Source: Magnetospira sp. QH-2
GTDB taxonomy: Bacteria; Pseudomonadota; Alphaproteobacteria; Rhodospirillales; Magnetospiraceae
Reading direction: 5' to 3'
DNA length: 64,000 nucleotides
Assembly (NCBI RefSeq): GCF_000968135.1
Contig: NZ_FO538765.1
Span: forward strand, 1,255,819 to 1,319,818
Position 1 is the first letter of the stretch, and the number at the start of each line of letters is the position of its first letter. Shown here in pieces: positions 38,161-46,878 of this stretch. A program made the position numbers and the translations under genes. The notes beneath the pieces are model-generated. The model was given only the letters and a program-made list of their open reading frames with translations, was not told the origin of the DNA and ran no database searches.

Positions 38161-40698
38161 ATGGGTTTCTGGGGGAGTGGTGGGAGAAATAGGCCGCAAG
38201 CCAAGGGTGTTTTAGGGGTGCCTCGATCAGCACGATCCGGCAGGAGAGCAACCAGAAGTGGGTTTGGAGGAATCTGGCCGGCGGTGGTGATTCTCGCCGG
38301 TGGCCTGCTCTTGGTCTTGGTGATAGTGGCCGTTTCTGATCCCGGTGGTCAAAAACCCATTCCCCCTGGGGAAGCACATTTATCGGTAGAGGAGTTGTAT
38401 CGACAGGGGTTTTCCGAGTTCCAAAACGGCAATCGCGACCGAAGCTTCGCTTTGATGTTGGAAGCGGCCGAAAAAGGACATGCATCCGCAGCCTACGTCA
38501 CGGCGATGTTCTTTGACAAAGGTCTCAATCCCGGAGAACTGGCGAACGAAAAAAAAGCCATGTGCTGGTACGATGCCGCCGTTCGCTGGGGTGAAGATCG
38601 AGCCGCCATCGCTGCAAGGCTATTGGTTACCGGAGCCAACGTGGCCGCCGGGATCATCCTTCCCGATGACCCTGTCAAGCAAGAGGTCTATGGCGACGCG
38701 ACAACCTGCAGCAGCTTCGAACATATCCCTCCTATTCTTCCTGTACTTCCAGAGCTAGAGGGGGGGGAAGAGGAAGTGAATGAGAGGCGCCCTCTCCTGA
38801 TACCCGGCAAGGAAACCCTTTATCAGCGCGTTCTGGCGCGCAAAACACTACAGCTCCGGGATTCGCCATCGGTTGCTACGGCGCCGAGATCAAAAGCCAT
38901 TCCCCCGCTCACCATCTTGTATTTGTTTGCTGAGAAAGAAGTGGACAATGAATTCTGGTTCGAGGTGGGGTTCGATCTGAAGGGAACCAACAGCGGTTGG
39001 GTCGCCGCGCGTGATCTGACGTTTTGGAACCAAAGCATTGTGATGACCTTCGCTCCACGTAGCGAACGCAATCAAGTCCTGTTCTTTGGAGATCGTGAGG
39101 AAGCCTTGCTCAACAATGTGCAAGCGGCGAAGCAAGACTATAAGCAGCTTCACAAAGGCTATTGCGCCGGTGATCCGACCACCACTGATATGATTGTCGC
39201 CGTGGAGCCGCGCGGGTACGCCGATCCGAGCCAGGGATTCTACTTCTTCCCCATTCTTCGCTCCGAGACCATCCGCATGAGGAACGGTCAGCGTGGCAAA
39301 TTGATGCAGGTGGCGGCGATCTCTCAATCCATTCCAGGAGGTGCCCAGGCAAAGGCAATGGACACGGACCGCTGTGGCCGGGGGGCGGACGTCAATCCCG
39401 ACCGACGGCCCAGTCTGGTGGGAGCGGCGCAACCCCATTTCGGCCTTGTTTTCGTGATCGATACGACCGTTTCCATGCAACCTTATATTGATGGGGTCCG
39501 CAGGGTTTTGGAAAACACCATGACCCGGATCCGGCAAGACGTCCAAGACGCCAGGATCTCTATTGCCGTGGTGGGCTATCGCGACAGTCTAGAAGCTACT
39601 CCAGGTCTTGAATATCTAACAAAAGTGCATTCGGATTTTGTGCCAAGTCATCGACAAAATGAGTTGGTGAAAGTGTTCCGCACCATGACGGAGGCCAGAG
39701 TTTCCAGCCGGAACTACCGGGAAGACGCCATGTCGGGCATCGAACGGGCGTTGGACAACGGGCGGGGCCTGGACTGGTCGGACAAGGACGCCGGCATCAT
39801 TGTGCTGATCACCGATGCAAGCGCCCGGGAGGCTGGGGATCCTCTGAGCGGAAGCGGCAAAAATCCCGATGAATTGGCGGTTCAGGCGAAGGAAACCAAT
39901 CGGCATATCGTCACCATTCATCTGCGGACACCCGGAGGCCAAACAAACAATGATTGGGAACGGGCCATGGCCCAGTACAGGCAATTGGCGACGACTCTGG
40001 AACAGGAGGTGGCCGTCAGTTACATCCCTGTCGAGGGTGGCGATCTTGAGCGCTATGACAATGTGATCGAGACGGCGTTGAATACGATCATGGCAGACCT
40101 CCAGGGGCGGCAATCCGGAGAGCCGACCGACCAGGTGGATCAGCCGACCCAAAAAATTGTGTCCCGCTTGGCCCGTGCCATGCGGCTCGCTTATCAGGGG
40201 CGGGTGGAAGGAGCCAGCCCTCCGGAGGTGTTCCAGGCGTGGGTTGCCGACCGGGACCCGATCACGCCGTCGCTACAAGCCTTTGAAATCCGTGTTTTGC
40301 TTAGTAAGAACCAGCTCAGTGACCTGCATCAGGCACTCAAGGCAATCCTGGAAGCCGCTGATCAAGGGAAGCTAACGAGCAAAGGCTTTTTCAATCGACT
40401 GCGATCGACCACGGCGGTGATGACCCGTGATCCGAAGAAGATCGCTCGGTTGGGGGATGTTGGGCGGATCGACGAATTGTTGGAAGGCCTGCCTTATCGC
40501 AGCAGCATTCTCAACATCACCGAGGATATCTGGTTGGGGTGGGGTGCGGAGCGTAAGCAGTCGTTCATCAACAGCCTAACATCGAAAATCCTGGCCTACC
40601 GAAAGTATCATGACAATGCCGATCTCTGGACCTCGTTCGAGGGGCAGGACGGGAGTGGCGAAGCCTACTATGCCATTCCCCTGAAGCTGATGCCATGA
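38161..40698 (+). CDS. Membrane-anchored Sel1 / SH3 / VWA protein (PpkA periplasmic-half-like)
   Basis: The 845-residue protein has a short basic cytoplasmic N terminus, one membrane helix (about 40-60), Sel1-like alpha repeats (about 73-130, 'AAEKGHASAAYVTAMFF'), an SH3-like beta domain (about 218-285), and a VWA domain from about 425 with the metal site 'VFVIDTTVSMQPYID' (Asp431-x-Thr-x-Ser, a DxTxS variant). The remaining ~200 residues are helical. This order recalls the periplasmic half of PpkA, the kinase of the type VI threonine phosphorylation pathway, but there is no kinase domain. It overlaps the ABC ATPase gene by 4 bases. I infer a periplasmic sensor or scaffold. Confidence 0.82.
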   Translation: MGFWGSGGRNRPQAKGVLGVPRSARSGRRATRSGFGGIWPAVVILAGGLLLVLVIVAVSDPGGQKPIPPGEAHLSVEELYRQGFSEFQNGNRDRSFALMLEAAEKGHASAAYVTAMFFDKGLNPGELANEKKAMCWYDAAVRWGEDRAAIAARLLVTGANVAAGIILPDDPVKQEVYGDATTCSSFEHIPPILPVLPELEGGEEEVNERRPLLIPGKETLYQRVLARKTLQLRDSPSVATAPRSKAIPPLTILYLFAEKEVDNEFWFEVGFDLKGTNSGWVAARDLTFWNQSIVMTFAPRSERNQVLFFGDREEALLNNVQAAKQDYKQLHKGYCAGDPTTTDMIVAVEPRGYADPSQGFYFFPILRSETIRMRNGQRGKLMQVAAISQSIPGGAQAKAMDTDRCGRGADVNPDRRPSLVGAAQPHFGLVFVIDTTVSMQPYIDGVRRVLENTMTRIRQDVQDARISIAVVGYRDSLEATPGLEYLTKVHSDFVPSHRQNELVKVFRTMTEARVSSRNYREDAMSGIERALDNGRGLDWSDKDAGIIVLITDASAREAGDPLSGSGKNPDELAVQAKETNRHIVTIHLRTPGGQTNNDWERAMAQYRQLATTLEQEVAVSYIPVEGGDLERYDNVIETALNTIMADLQGRQSGEPTDQVDQPTQKIVSRLARAMRLAYQGRVEGASPPEVFQAWVADRDPITPSLQAFEIRVLLSKNQLSDLHQALKAILEAADQGKLTSKGFFNRLRSTTAVMTRDPKKIARLGDVGRIDELLEGLPYRSSILNITEDIWLGWGAERKQSFINSLTSKILAYRKYHDNADLWTSFEGQDGSGEAYYAIPLKLMP

Positions 40699-41429
40699 GA
40701 CCAATACGGCCAACCTATACCTATGCTCTTTCCGGTCTTCGAAAGACATGGACATCGGAGACGGACCCCTTTCATCTGGCCGTGGAGAACTTGACCGTCG
40801 AAGCGGGAGACATTGTCGTGCTGCGAGGGGAGAGCGGCTGCGGCAAGAGCACATTCCTTGATATCCTTGGGATGACTCTCCAGCCCGATGTCTGCACGAA
40901 ATTCGAATTTGTCGGCCGCAATCGCAAGCCCTTGGATGCAAGGAGGATGTGGGAAAAGCGGAATATGGGCGCGCTGACAAAGTTACGTCGCCGCAATCTC
41001 GGCTATGTGATGCAGACCGGCGGGTTACTGCCATATTTGACGGTTCGGCAAAATATCGAGCTGGTTGGTTGGATCAACGGGCAGGATATTCGGGCCGCGA
41101 AGGTATCGCTTGTTGAGCATTTGGGGTTGATGCCGCTGTTGGATAGAAAACCGGCCCAACTTTCGGTGGGACAACGGCAAAGAGTCGCCATCGCCCGCGC
41201 CTTGATTCACAGACCCAAAGTGATACTGGCCGATGAGCCGACCGCCTCCCTTGACCCGCACAATGCCGAGCGGGTTTTTGCGCTGTTGGTCGATCTGGTC
41301 CGGACCGAAAAGGCAACCGCCGTTATCGCGACCCATGATTGGGAGCTGGCCAAGAAGTACGGCTGCACCATCTTGGAACATGCTCTTACCGATACGCCAC
41401 ATGGCGTTGTCTCCACGTTTTCCGGTTGA
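40695..41429 (+). CDS. LolD/MacB-type ABC transporter ATPase
   Basis: The 244-residue ATPase has Walker A 'GESGCGKS' at 45-52, Q-loop region 'LGYVMQTGGLLPYLTVRQNI', signature 'LSVGQRQRVAIARAL' and Walker B 'VILADEPTASLDP', with an H-loop His in 'AVIATHDWEL'. The sequence fits the MacB/LolD/FtsE branch, which usually transmits force to envelope partners rather than moving solutes. It overlaps the VWA gene and precedes the permease by 12 bases. In the TagQRST comparison it corresponds to TagT. Confidence 0.92.
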   Translation: MRPIRPTYTYALSGLRKTWTSETDPFHLAVENLTVEAGDIVVLRGESGCGKSTFLDILGMTLQPDVCTKFEFVGRNRKPLDARRMWEKRNMGALTKLRRRNLGYVMQTGGLLPYLTVRQNIELVGWINGQDIRAAKVSLVEHLGLMPLLDRKPAQLSVGQRQRVAIARALIHRPKVILADEPTASLDPHNAERVFALLVDLVRTEKATAVIATHDWELAKKYGCTILEHALTDTPHGVVSTFSG

Positions 41430-41441
41430 TGGGAGGCGACG

Positions 41442-42653
41442 ATGCCCGGCGTTGTTTTCAAGCTGTCTGTCCTGGATTTCATCCACGAGTCCAAGATGTC
41501 CATCTGTCTGATTCTGGCTCTGGCGGCCGTTCTTAGCCCGCTGTTGATCCTCTTTGGCTTGAAGTTCGGTATGGTCGATACGTTGACCAACAAGCTGATG
41601 ACCAATCCCGGCAATCGCCATTTGATCAATGTTGGGGCCGGGCAATTCAACGATGTTTTTCTGGACCAGTTAAAGGCGCGAGACGAGGTGGATTTCGTCA
41701 TTCCGAGCGTTCGTCCACTGGCCGCCGATTTCTATGACCTGAAGAACACTCATACCGGAACGAGCCTCCAGGGGGTGGCCTTGTACCCCACTGAACCCGG
41801 TGATCCGTTGGTTCCAGACGGCTCGGGTAGACTCAACGAGTCCCTTGACGTGTTTGCGTCCGAGGGACTGGCGAGAAAACTCGATCTGAAAGTGGGTTCG
41901 ACGTTGGTCGGGATGGTGGTACGTCGGATAAACGGTCAAGAGGAAACCGTGGAGATTTCCTTGCGAGTGGCCGACCTGTTGCCGCCCAATCATTTAAACG
42001 CCGATAGCCTGCTTGTTTCCTTATCCTTGCTGGAACGGATCGAGGACTATCGTGACGGCTACAAGGTCGAGGGGGTGAGCACAACGGGCAAGGATCCGCG
42101 TTCTTCGCCGAGGGTCTATGCCAAGTTCAGATTATACGCAAAGGATATCTTCCAGGTTGAGGCTCTCATAGATCACCTGCAAGACCAGGGCATTGAAACC
42201 CATAGCGAGGTGGAACAGATCCGGGATTTGCGGATTCTCGATTCCACTCTTGGTCAAATCTTCTGGATCATCGCGGTCATTGGCGCGGGCGGTTTTTTGG
42301 CGTCCTTGGCTGCCAATCTCCTGTCGAATGTGGAAAGAAAGAAACGGGATTTGGCCATCATCCGGCAGTTGGGGGTATCGCCCCGGGGGGCTGTGTTGTT
42401 CCCCATATACCAGTCCTTGCTGGTTGGTGTTGGCGGAAGTGTGCTTGCCCTGATGATGTTTGAGGGGGTCAGTTGGCTCTTGAATGCGGCCTTCGCCGAT
42501 AGCCTGTCGACGGACGAATTCATCTGTCTTCTCAGGCCGGACCATATGTCTATGGCCTTGGCGTTCACCCTTGGCGTATCGCTCATAGCCGCCCTTTGGG
42601 CAGGCGTGGATGCGGCTCGCCTTGATCCGGCGGAGGCCATTCGTGAGCGGTAG
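41442..42653 (+). CDS. FtsX/MacB-type ABC transporter permease
   Basis: The 403 residues have the FtsX/MacB layout: one N-terminal membrane helix (about 18-42), a periplasmic domain of about 220 residues, and three C-terminal helices (about 268-295, 320-345, 365-390), with 'RKKRDLAIIRQLGVSPRGAVLFPIYQSLLVG' between them. The C terminus 'DAARLDPAEAIRER' is the usual MacB-like tail. It should pair with the ATPase encoded just upstream and correspond to TagS in the TagQRST comparison. Confidence 0.9.
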   Translation: MPGVVFKLSVLDFIHESKMSICLILALAAVLSPLLILFGLKFGMVDTLTNKLMTNPGNRHLINVGAGQFNDVFLDQLKARDEVDFVIPSVRPLAADFYDLKNTHTGTSLQGVALYPTEPGDPLVPDGSGRLNESLDVFASEGLARKLDLKVGSTLVGMVVRRINGQEETVEISLRVADLLPPNHLNADSLLVSLSLLERIEDYRDGYKVEGVSTTGKDPRSSPRVYAKFRLYAKDIFQVEALIDHLQDQGIETHSEVEQIRDLRILDSTLGQIFWIIAVIGAGGFLASLAANLLSNVERKKRDLAIIRQLGVSPRGAVLFPIYQSLLVGVGGSVLALMMFEGVSWLLNAAFADSLSTDEFICLLRPDHMSMALAFTLGVSLIAALWAGVDAARLDPAEAIRER

Positions 42654-44172
42654 AACAGCTTTCATGGGCATCGCGCAGTTTGCGTTGGGGGTAACTGGCA
42701 TGGCGCTTGTTGCAACGACCGCTGCTGCCGAGACCAAACCGTGGCCCCAAGAATTCTACAACCCCAAGCCAAATGACCACGATCTGATTTTGGGTATGCC
42801 CTGCAAGGGGGCGATGGTTTTCCGGCGGATCGATGTGGCGAACGGTGCTCCCATGGCAGACCGGGAACTGAGCATCGGGAGTGGCGAAGGCGCGATCAGA
42901 GGCACGCGCACGGCCTATCTTGCCGGGGGATTCGAAGAGCCTCAAGAGTCGGGGCGGGCTCACTACTACTACCTCGGAAAGTACGAGGTGACTCAAGATC
43001 AGTACGATGCCGTCCTGTCCGTCGGGACAGGCAAATGTCCCAGGGCTGACGAGGAGGGGCGGCGACCAGCGCGCAGACTCTCTTGGCTCGAAGCACAAGT
43101 TTTTGCAGATCGCTATAGTCAATGGTTGCGCGCGCACGAAGAGCAACGTCTTCCCAGCGCGGGGGACTTCTTGGCCCATGTGCGGCTGCCCACCGAGGCG
43201 GAGTGGGAATTTGCCGCCCGGGGAGGTCTCGCGGTCGATATTCCTTCCGCTGGAGACGTCCCATTGAGCCAGCAGGCTCATTTCGGCAGCACTGAACCTG
43301 GTCCACAACCCATCGGTTTGCTGCAGCCTAATCCGCTGAATCTCTACGACATGCTTGGAAACGTGGCCGAGTACACCCTCAACCTATTTCAACTGACCTG
43401 GCCGAACAGACTGCATGGCCGGATCGGCGGCGCTACCGTGCGCGGGGGCGATTACGCGACCGAGGAGAATCAACTGGGGACGGCGACAAGGGAAGAGGTG
43501 CCGCTATACCGGAGCAAGGAAGGAGGGGCTGGAGTGAACCGGATGGAAACGGTTGGCTTCCGGGTGGTTCTATCCGCTCCCGTGATCCACGACCATAAAA
43601 GCCTAAAGCAAATCAAAACCGCCCGAAAATCTGCCACGACGTTCGCTTCGGTCCTGGGGCAGCGGGCAGGCGAGCCTGCGAGCCAAGAACACGCATCCAT
43701 CCCCGACAACAAGACGGAAGGCGACCTGAGGGCGGCGCTTCTAGAAGCCCAGGTGAAATCGGGAATGTATTTGGTCACGGCGGTTCTGGCCAAGAAAGCT
43801 GACTACCGGACCCGGCACAACCTTGCCAAATCCTACGAGGAGGAACTGAAAAAATTCTTGTCTTACGCTGAAAAAAATAAAAATGAAATAACTGAAATAG
43901 AAAAAAATACATGGATGAAAGATAAGGAATCATTTGATGAGAGAATGAGAAATTCATATGAAGAACTAAGTAATGTATATATTTCATATTTATCATATAT
44001 AAAGAATATGTTTATTTCTTATTCTTTTTCAGAAATAAAACACATGATAGACAATATAATAAATAAAAAATCAGATGATGATAGAAGTTTTTATGTAGGT
44101 CTAAGTCAGGTAATAAGGGATGTAGATAGTTATAATAAAACAGGTGAGCTAGACCTTAATAAGGAACTGTAG
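42643..44172 (+). CDS. Periplasmic FGE/SUMF1-fold protein without catalytic cysteines (TagR-like)
   Basis: About 509 residues from a GTG at 42643 that overlaps the permease stop; an ATG at 42664 is equally possible. Both give a signal peptide ending Thr-Ala-Ala-Ala. The sulfatase-modifying-factor fold follows: 'YYYLGKYEVTQDQYDAVL', 'VRLPTEAEWEFAARGG', 'LNLYDMLGNVAEYT', 'ATVRGGDYATEENQLGTATR' and 'VGFRVVL'. The two active-site cysteines of true formylglycine enzymes are absent. TagR of the type VI system is also a periplasmic, inactive SUMF1-fold protein acting on PpkA. The last ~110 residues are lysine/glutamate/asparagine-rich, probably coiled-coil, encoded by strongly AT-rich DNA (43840-44170). 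Confidence 0.85.
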   Translation: MSGRTAFMGIAQFALGVTGMALVATTAAAETKPWPQEFYNPKPNDHDLILGMPCKGAMVFRRIDVANGAPMADRELSIGSGEGAIRGTRTAYLAGGFEEPQESGRAHYYYLGKYEVTQDQYDAVLSVGTGKCPRADEEGRRPARRLSWLEAQVFADRYSQWLRAHEEQRLPSAGDFLAHVRLPTEAEWEFAARGGLAVDIPSAGDVPLSQQAHFGSTEPGPQPIGLLQPNPLNLYDMLGNVAEYTLNLFQLTWPNRLHGRIGGATVRGGDYATEENQLGTATREEVPLYRSKEGGAGVNRMETVGFRVVLSAPVIHDHKSLKQIKTARKSATTFASVLGQRAGEPASQEHASIPDNKTEGDLRAALLEAQVKSGMYLVTAVLAKKADYRTRHNLAKSYEEELKKFLSYAEKNKNEITEIEKNTWMKDKESFDERMRNSYEELSNVYISYLSYIKNMFISYSFSEIKHMIDNIINKKSDDDRSFYVGLSQVIRDVDSYNKTGELDLNKEL

Positions 44173-44184
44173 GTGGGATATTAA

Positions 44185-44895
44185 ATGAAAACGAACATTT
44201 TGTTTCGATGTATTGTTATTTTGTCTGTGTGTCTGCCGTTGTCCTTGGGGGGGTGTGTCACCGGAGGCACTGGCATGCCAGGACTGGGAGAGACCTCAAC
44301 CTCTCGGCAGGCCCTGCGCGATAGCAACGCTACTTTTTCACGCACCGTTGGCGAGGGGGTTGCTGCGGGCGCCCTGCTGGGTGGATTGCTGGGGTACGTC
44401 GTCACCGGCAAGGTAAGGGGCGGATTGGTTGGCGGTATGCTAGGGGCGGTGGCCGGCGGCGTCGCAGGGAACTATGTGGCCCAAAAACAAGCGAGTGCCG
44501 CCTCGCGGGAAGAAGCCCAAGCGGCCATTCTGGCGGACCTGAAGGCCAAAAACGTCGAAGCCCAACGGGTGTTGAATGCGGCTCGGGTCGTGGTCGACGA
44601 GGATCTCCGGAAGATGGCCGGATTGAGAAAAGATCTGGCCGATGGCCATATCACGCAAAAGGAATTTAACCAACAGATGCAGAGGGTCCAGCGGGATAAA
44701 AAACTGTTGGACGAGGCCGTTCAAAACACCGACGAGCAGATCGCCTTTTTCGAGGATACCGTGAAGAGCATGGAGGAACGTGGACTGGAGTCTGGCGATT
44801 CAGAGGCTTCCCGTGAGGTGGCGGAAATGAGGTCAAAGCGCAAGGCGCTACTTGACTTGGGTGAGGCCTACACTTTTGCGGACGGAGCACCGTAA
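44185..44895 (+). CDS. Glycine-zipper outer-membrane-type lipoprotein
   Basis: The 236-residue product has a lipoprotein signal with lipobox Leu-Gly-Gly-Cys (Cys24), a glycine-zipper two-helix segment (about 57-100, 'GALLGGLLGYVVTGKVRGGLVGGMLGAVAGG' region) and a long charged coiled-coil (about 105-225). Glycine-zipper lipoproteins insert or span the outer membrane in several envelope systems. Its position matches the TagQ lipoprotein of the TagQRST comparison functionally, not by recognised sequence. The stop overlaps the next start (shared A at 44895). Confidence 0.82.
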   Translation: MKTNILFRCIVILSVCLPLSLGGCVTGGTGMPGLGETSTSRQALRDSNATFSRTVGEGVAAGALLGGLLGYVVTGKVRGGLVGGMLGAVAGGVAGNYVAQKQASAASREEAQAAILADLKAKNVEAQRVLNAARVVVDEDLRKMAGLRKDLADGHITQKEFNQQMQRVQRDKKLLDEAVQNTDEQIAFFEDTVKSMEERGLESGDSEASREVAEMRSKRKALLDLGEAYTFADGAP

Positions 44896-45422
44896 TGGAG
44901 CCTGACAAAAAAAAGGATCGCAGGGCGGCGGCTATCATGCTGCCCGTTATGCTGGTCGGCGGCGGGGTGTTTCTATCGTCTTGCCAGACCTCTGGGGATC
45001 CGGCCGAAGGGGGATTTTTCAACGGTGTACAGGACTTGCTCGACGGGACCTATGGCAAGCGGCAGGCGGAGCAGCAGCGCGAGATAGAACGTCAGCGTGG
45101 CGTCATTCAAGCGCTGGAAAAGCGCGCCGAGGAATTGCAGGCCGAACGGGAGGCTATGCGGGCGGAAGTCGCGACCTTGCTGGGGCGCCTGACCACAATG
45201 CAGCGATCACTGGACCAACGAAAAAAAGAACTGAAGGGAATATCCAAGAAGCGGGAACAAATGGAAGAGTATCTTGAGCAACGAACCAACGAATTGGAGC
45301 GTTTGAAGGGGGAACTCCACAGCCTGCAATCAAACGAAGACGGAATACCTTACGATATAACAGTGACTAGGCAGCGCCTGAGGGCTTTGAATAATACTGT
45401 AAATAAGATGGAAGGGGAGTGA
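44895..45422 (+). CDS. Coiled-coil lipoprotein
   Basis: The 175 residues begin with a basic segment, a hydrophobic stretch and the lipobox Leu-Ser-Ser-Cys (Cys30), followed by an almost continuous coiled-coil (about 55-150, rich in Glu, Gln, Arg and Leu). Length suffices for a rod of about 14 nm, enough to reach across part of the periplasm. No family name can be given. It is translationally coupled to both neighbours. Confidence 0.78.
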   Translation: MEPDKKKDRRAAAIMLPVMLVGGGVFLSSCQTSGDPAEGGFFNGVQDLLDGTYGKRQAEQQREIERQRGVIQALEKRAEELQAEREAMRAEVATLLGRLTTMQRSLDQRKKELKGISKKREQMEEYLEQRTNELERLKGELHSLQSNEDGIPYDITVTRQRLRALNNTVNKMEGE

Positions 45423-45988
45423 GTGATATGGAGTTTATTATTAGAGTATATAACAGCGGTAATATTATATTTTTTATTCCGTTAGGTTTATATGCAATTT
45501 GTTACATAATTATGTTGGTTGGAAAATATAATAATAATATTACTGTTAGGGGTCTTCGCGGTATCAGTAATATATCTATGTTGTGTATTGCAGCTGTATT
45601 GTTAATGGATGTCTATAACGGCCCGTCGTCAAAAGAATATATATTTTATTATTTTATTTATATCGGAGTTCTTTACATTTTACAATTAATAATAGACATA
45701 ATATTAGAAAATAGAAATAAGGAGAGTTATCGTATTGGAGTACAAAGTAGTGGTGATGGTGGCGGCGATGGAGGGCAGTCTGGGGTACCAGAAGATGAAG
45801 ATGGTATTTGTTTCGGCGAATTAAGTAAAAATGATTTTAAGTATCTGCTATCAATACTAGTTTCCGTTGTTTTTCAATTAAGTGAAAATAAGAACCAAGT
45901 AATAAAAATTCGTTATAATGGTAGTTCATTCATCTATTCGATAATGGGTGGTGTAGATGACAGTGATACAGAAGGGGGTATTGGATGA
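45419..45988 (+). CDS. Small AT-rich-encoded membrane protein
   Basis: The 189-residue protein starts at a GTG overlapping the previous stop (GTGA). Three probable membrane helices (about 15-35, 52-68, 76-95) are followed by a Gly/Asp/Glu linker and a small C-terminal domain. No family is recognised. The gene is among the most AT-rich in the window, in contrast to its GC-rich neighbours. It is coupled to the OmpA-like gene by a 4-base overlap. Confidence 0.7.
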   Translation: MSDMEFIIRVYNSGNIIFFIPLGLYAICYIIMLVGKYNNNITVRGLRGISNISMLCIAAVLLMDVYNGPSSKEYIFYYFIYIGVLYILQLIIDIILENRNKESYRIGVQSSGDGGGDGGQSGVPEDEDGICFGELSKNDFKYLLSILVSVVFQLSENKNQVIKIRYNGSSFIYSIMGGVDDSDTEGGIG

Positions 45989-46878
45989 ACAACAACCTCC
46001 TTTTGGCAGTGGTTATGCTGGTCATTGTGGTTGTCACCACCGTAAAGAGTGTTGAGAAGAAGGCAAATGCCTGCGCACCATTGGAATGGGCTTTGAAGAC
46101 GGCGCCAAAAGAGCACTATAGCAGCAACGATCCGAACCAGAGTTATGTTAAGCTGAAGATGAGAAAGATTGCGCGGGAGAGGGGTATTTCGACTCAGGAG
46201 TTGTTTGAACGGCGCCGGATCGAGGAGGCGGCCTACTTCTATCAACTGCCGCCGATCCTGTTCGAAAGAGGGGTTCCAGCCCGAAACGGCAATGATGAGC
46301 TGACGATATCCGAAGGCCTCGATACGACCGATCAAGACATCAAGGATGAGATTCTGCCGAAGGTGATGGCGGTATTGAGCTGGCAGAGACAACTCGAACG
46401 GTGCCGCGCTGACGATAAGGGTAAGTTATTTCCCGTCTGTGGCGATATCCGCATCGTGATTCATGGTCATGCTTCGCCCGACTATAGCAATGAAGTATGC
46501 AAAGAGAACGATTCACTCTGCAAATCGCAGAAAAACTACCAGCTTTCACAGGACCGGGCGAGCTATGTCAAAACCCATCTCAGGAAGCTTGTGGTAGAGA
46601 GTTGGGACAAGAAGAACGATCCGGTCTCTGAAAAGGTGGGGGCCTGGTTCGACAAGCTCGTGGTTGCCGTCGGGCATGGAGCCGATCTCTCCCGGTGGGG
46701 CCCCGACAATCAAGCAGCGGCTGCGGACGACGAGCACGATGAAAATGAAGTCCTGCGCCGGGCCGAGGTTCATCTACAGTCCCAATGCTGGAGTCTGATT
46801 GACAGTTTCTATTTCACAATCCATCAAGGGCCTGGCCGACAAGATGCGGGAGGCGTTAAGCCTCAGCCGGCAGGGTAA
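45985..46878 (+). CDS. OmpA-like (peptidoglycan-binding fold) membrane-anchored protein
   Basis: The 297 residues have an N-terminal membrane anchor or signal (about 4-22), a helical middle, and an OmpA-C-like region: 'IRIVIHGHASPDYSNEVCKENDS' near 153, then 'QLSQDRASYVKTHLRKLV' near 187, and 'KLVVAVGHGADL'. OmpA-type domains bind meso-diaminopimelate of the wall, so the protein may fix the machine to peptidoglycan. The match is partial and includes extra cysteines. The 3' end overlaps the convergent histidine kinase gene by 23 bases. Confidence 0.7.
   Translation: MNNNLLLAVVMLVIVVVTTVKSVEKKANACAPLEWALKTAPKEHYSSNDPNQSYVKLKMRKIARERGISTQELFERRRIEEAAYFYQLPPILFERGVPARNGNDELTISEGLDTTDQDIKDEILPKVMAVLSWQRQLERCRADDKGKLFPVCGDIRIVIHGHASPDYSNEVCKENDSLCKSQKNYQLSQDRASYVKTHLRKLVVESWDKKNDPVSEKVGAWFDKLVVAVGHGADLSRWGPDNQAAAADDEHDENEVLRRAEVHLQSQCWSLIDSFYFTIHQGPGRQDAGGVKPQPAG

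Noticed and set aside
30940-46878. Reading the cluster as a type VI secretion locus
   Set aside because: No sheath, tube, baseplate, TssJLM or ClpV genes are present; the ClpB gene nearby has the ClpB middle domain and is a chaperone.
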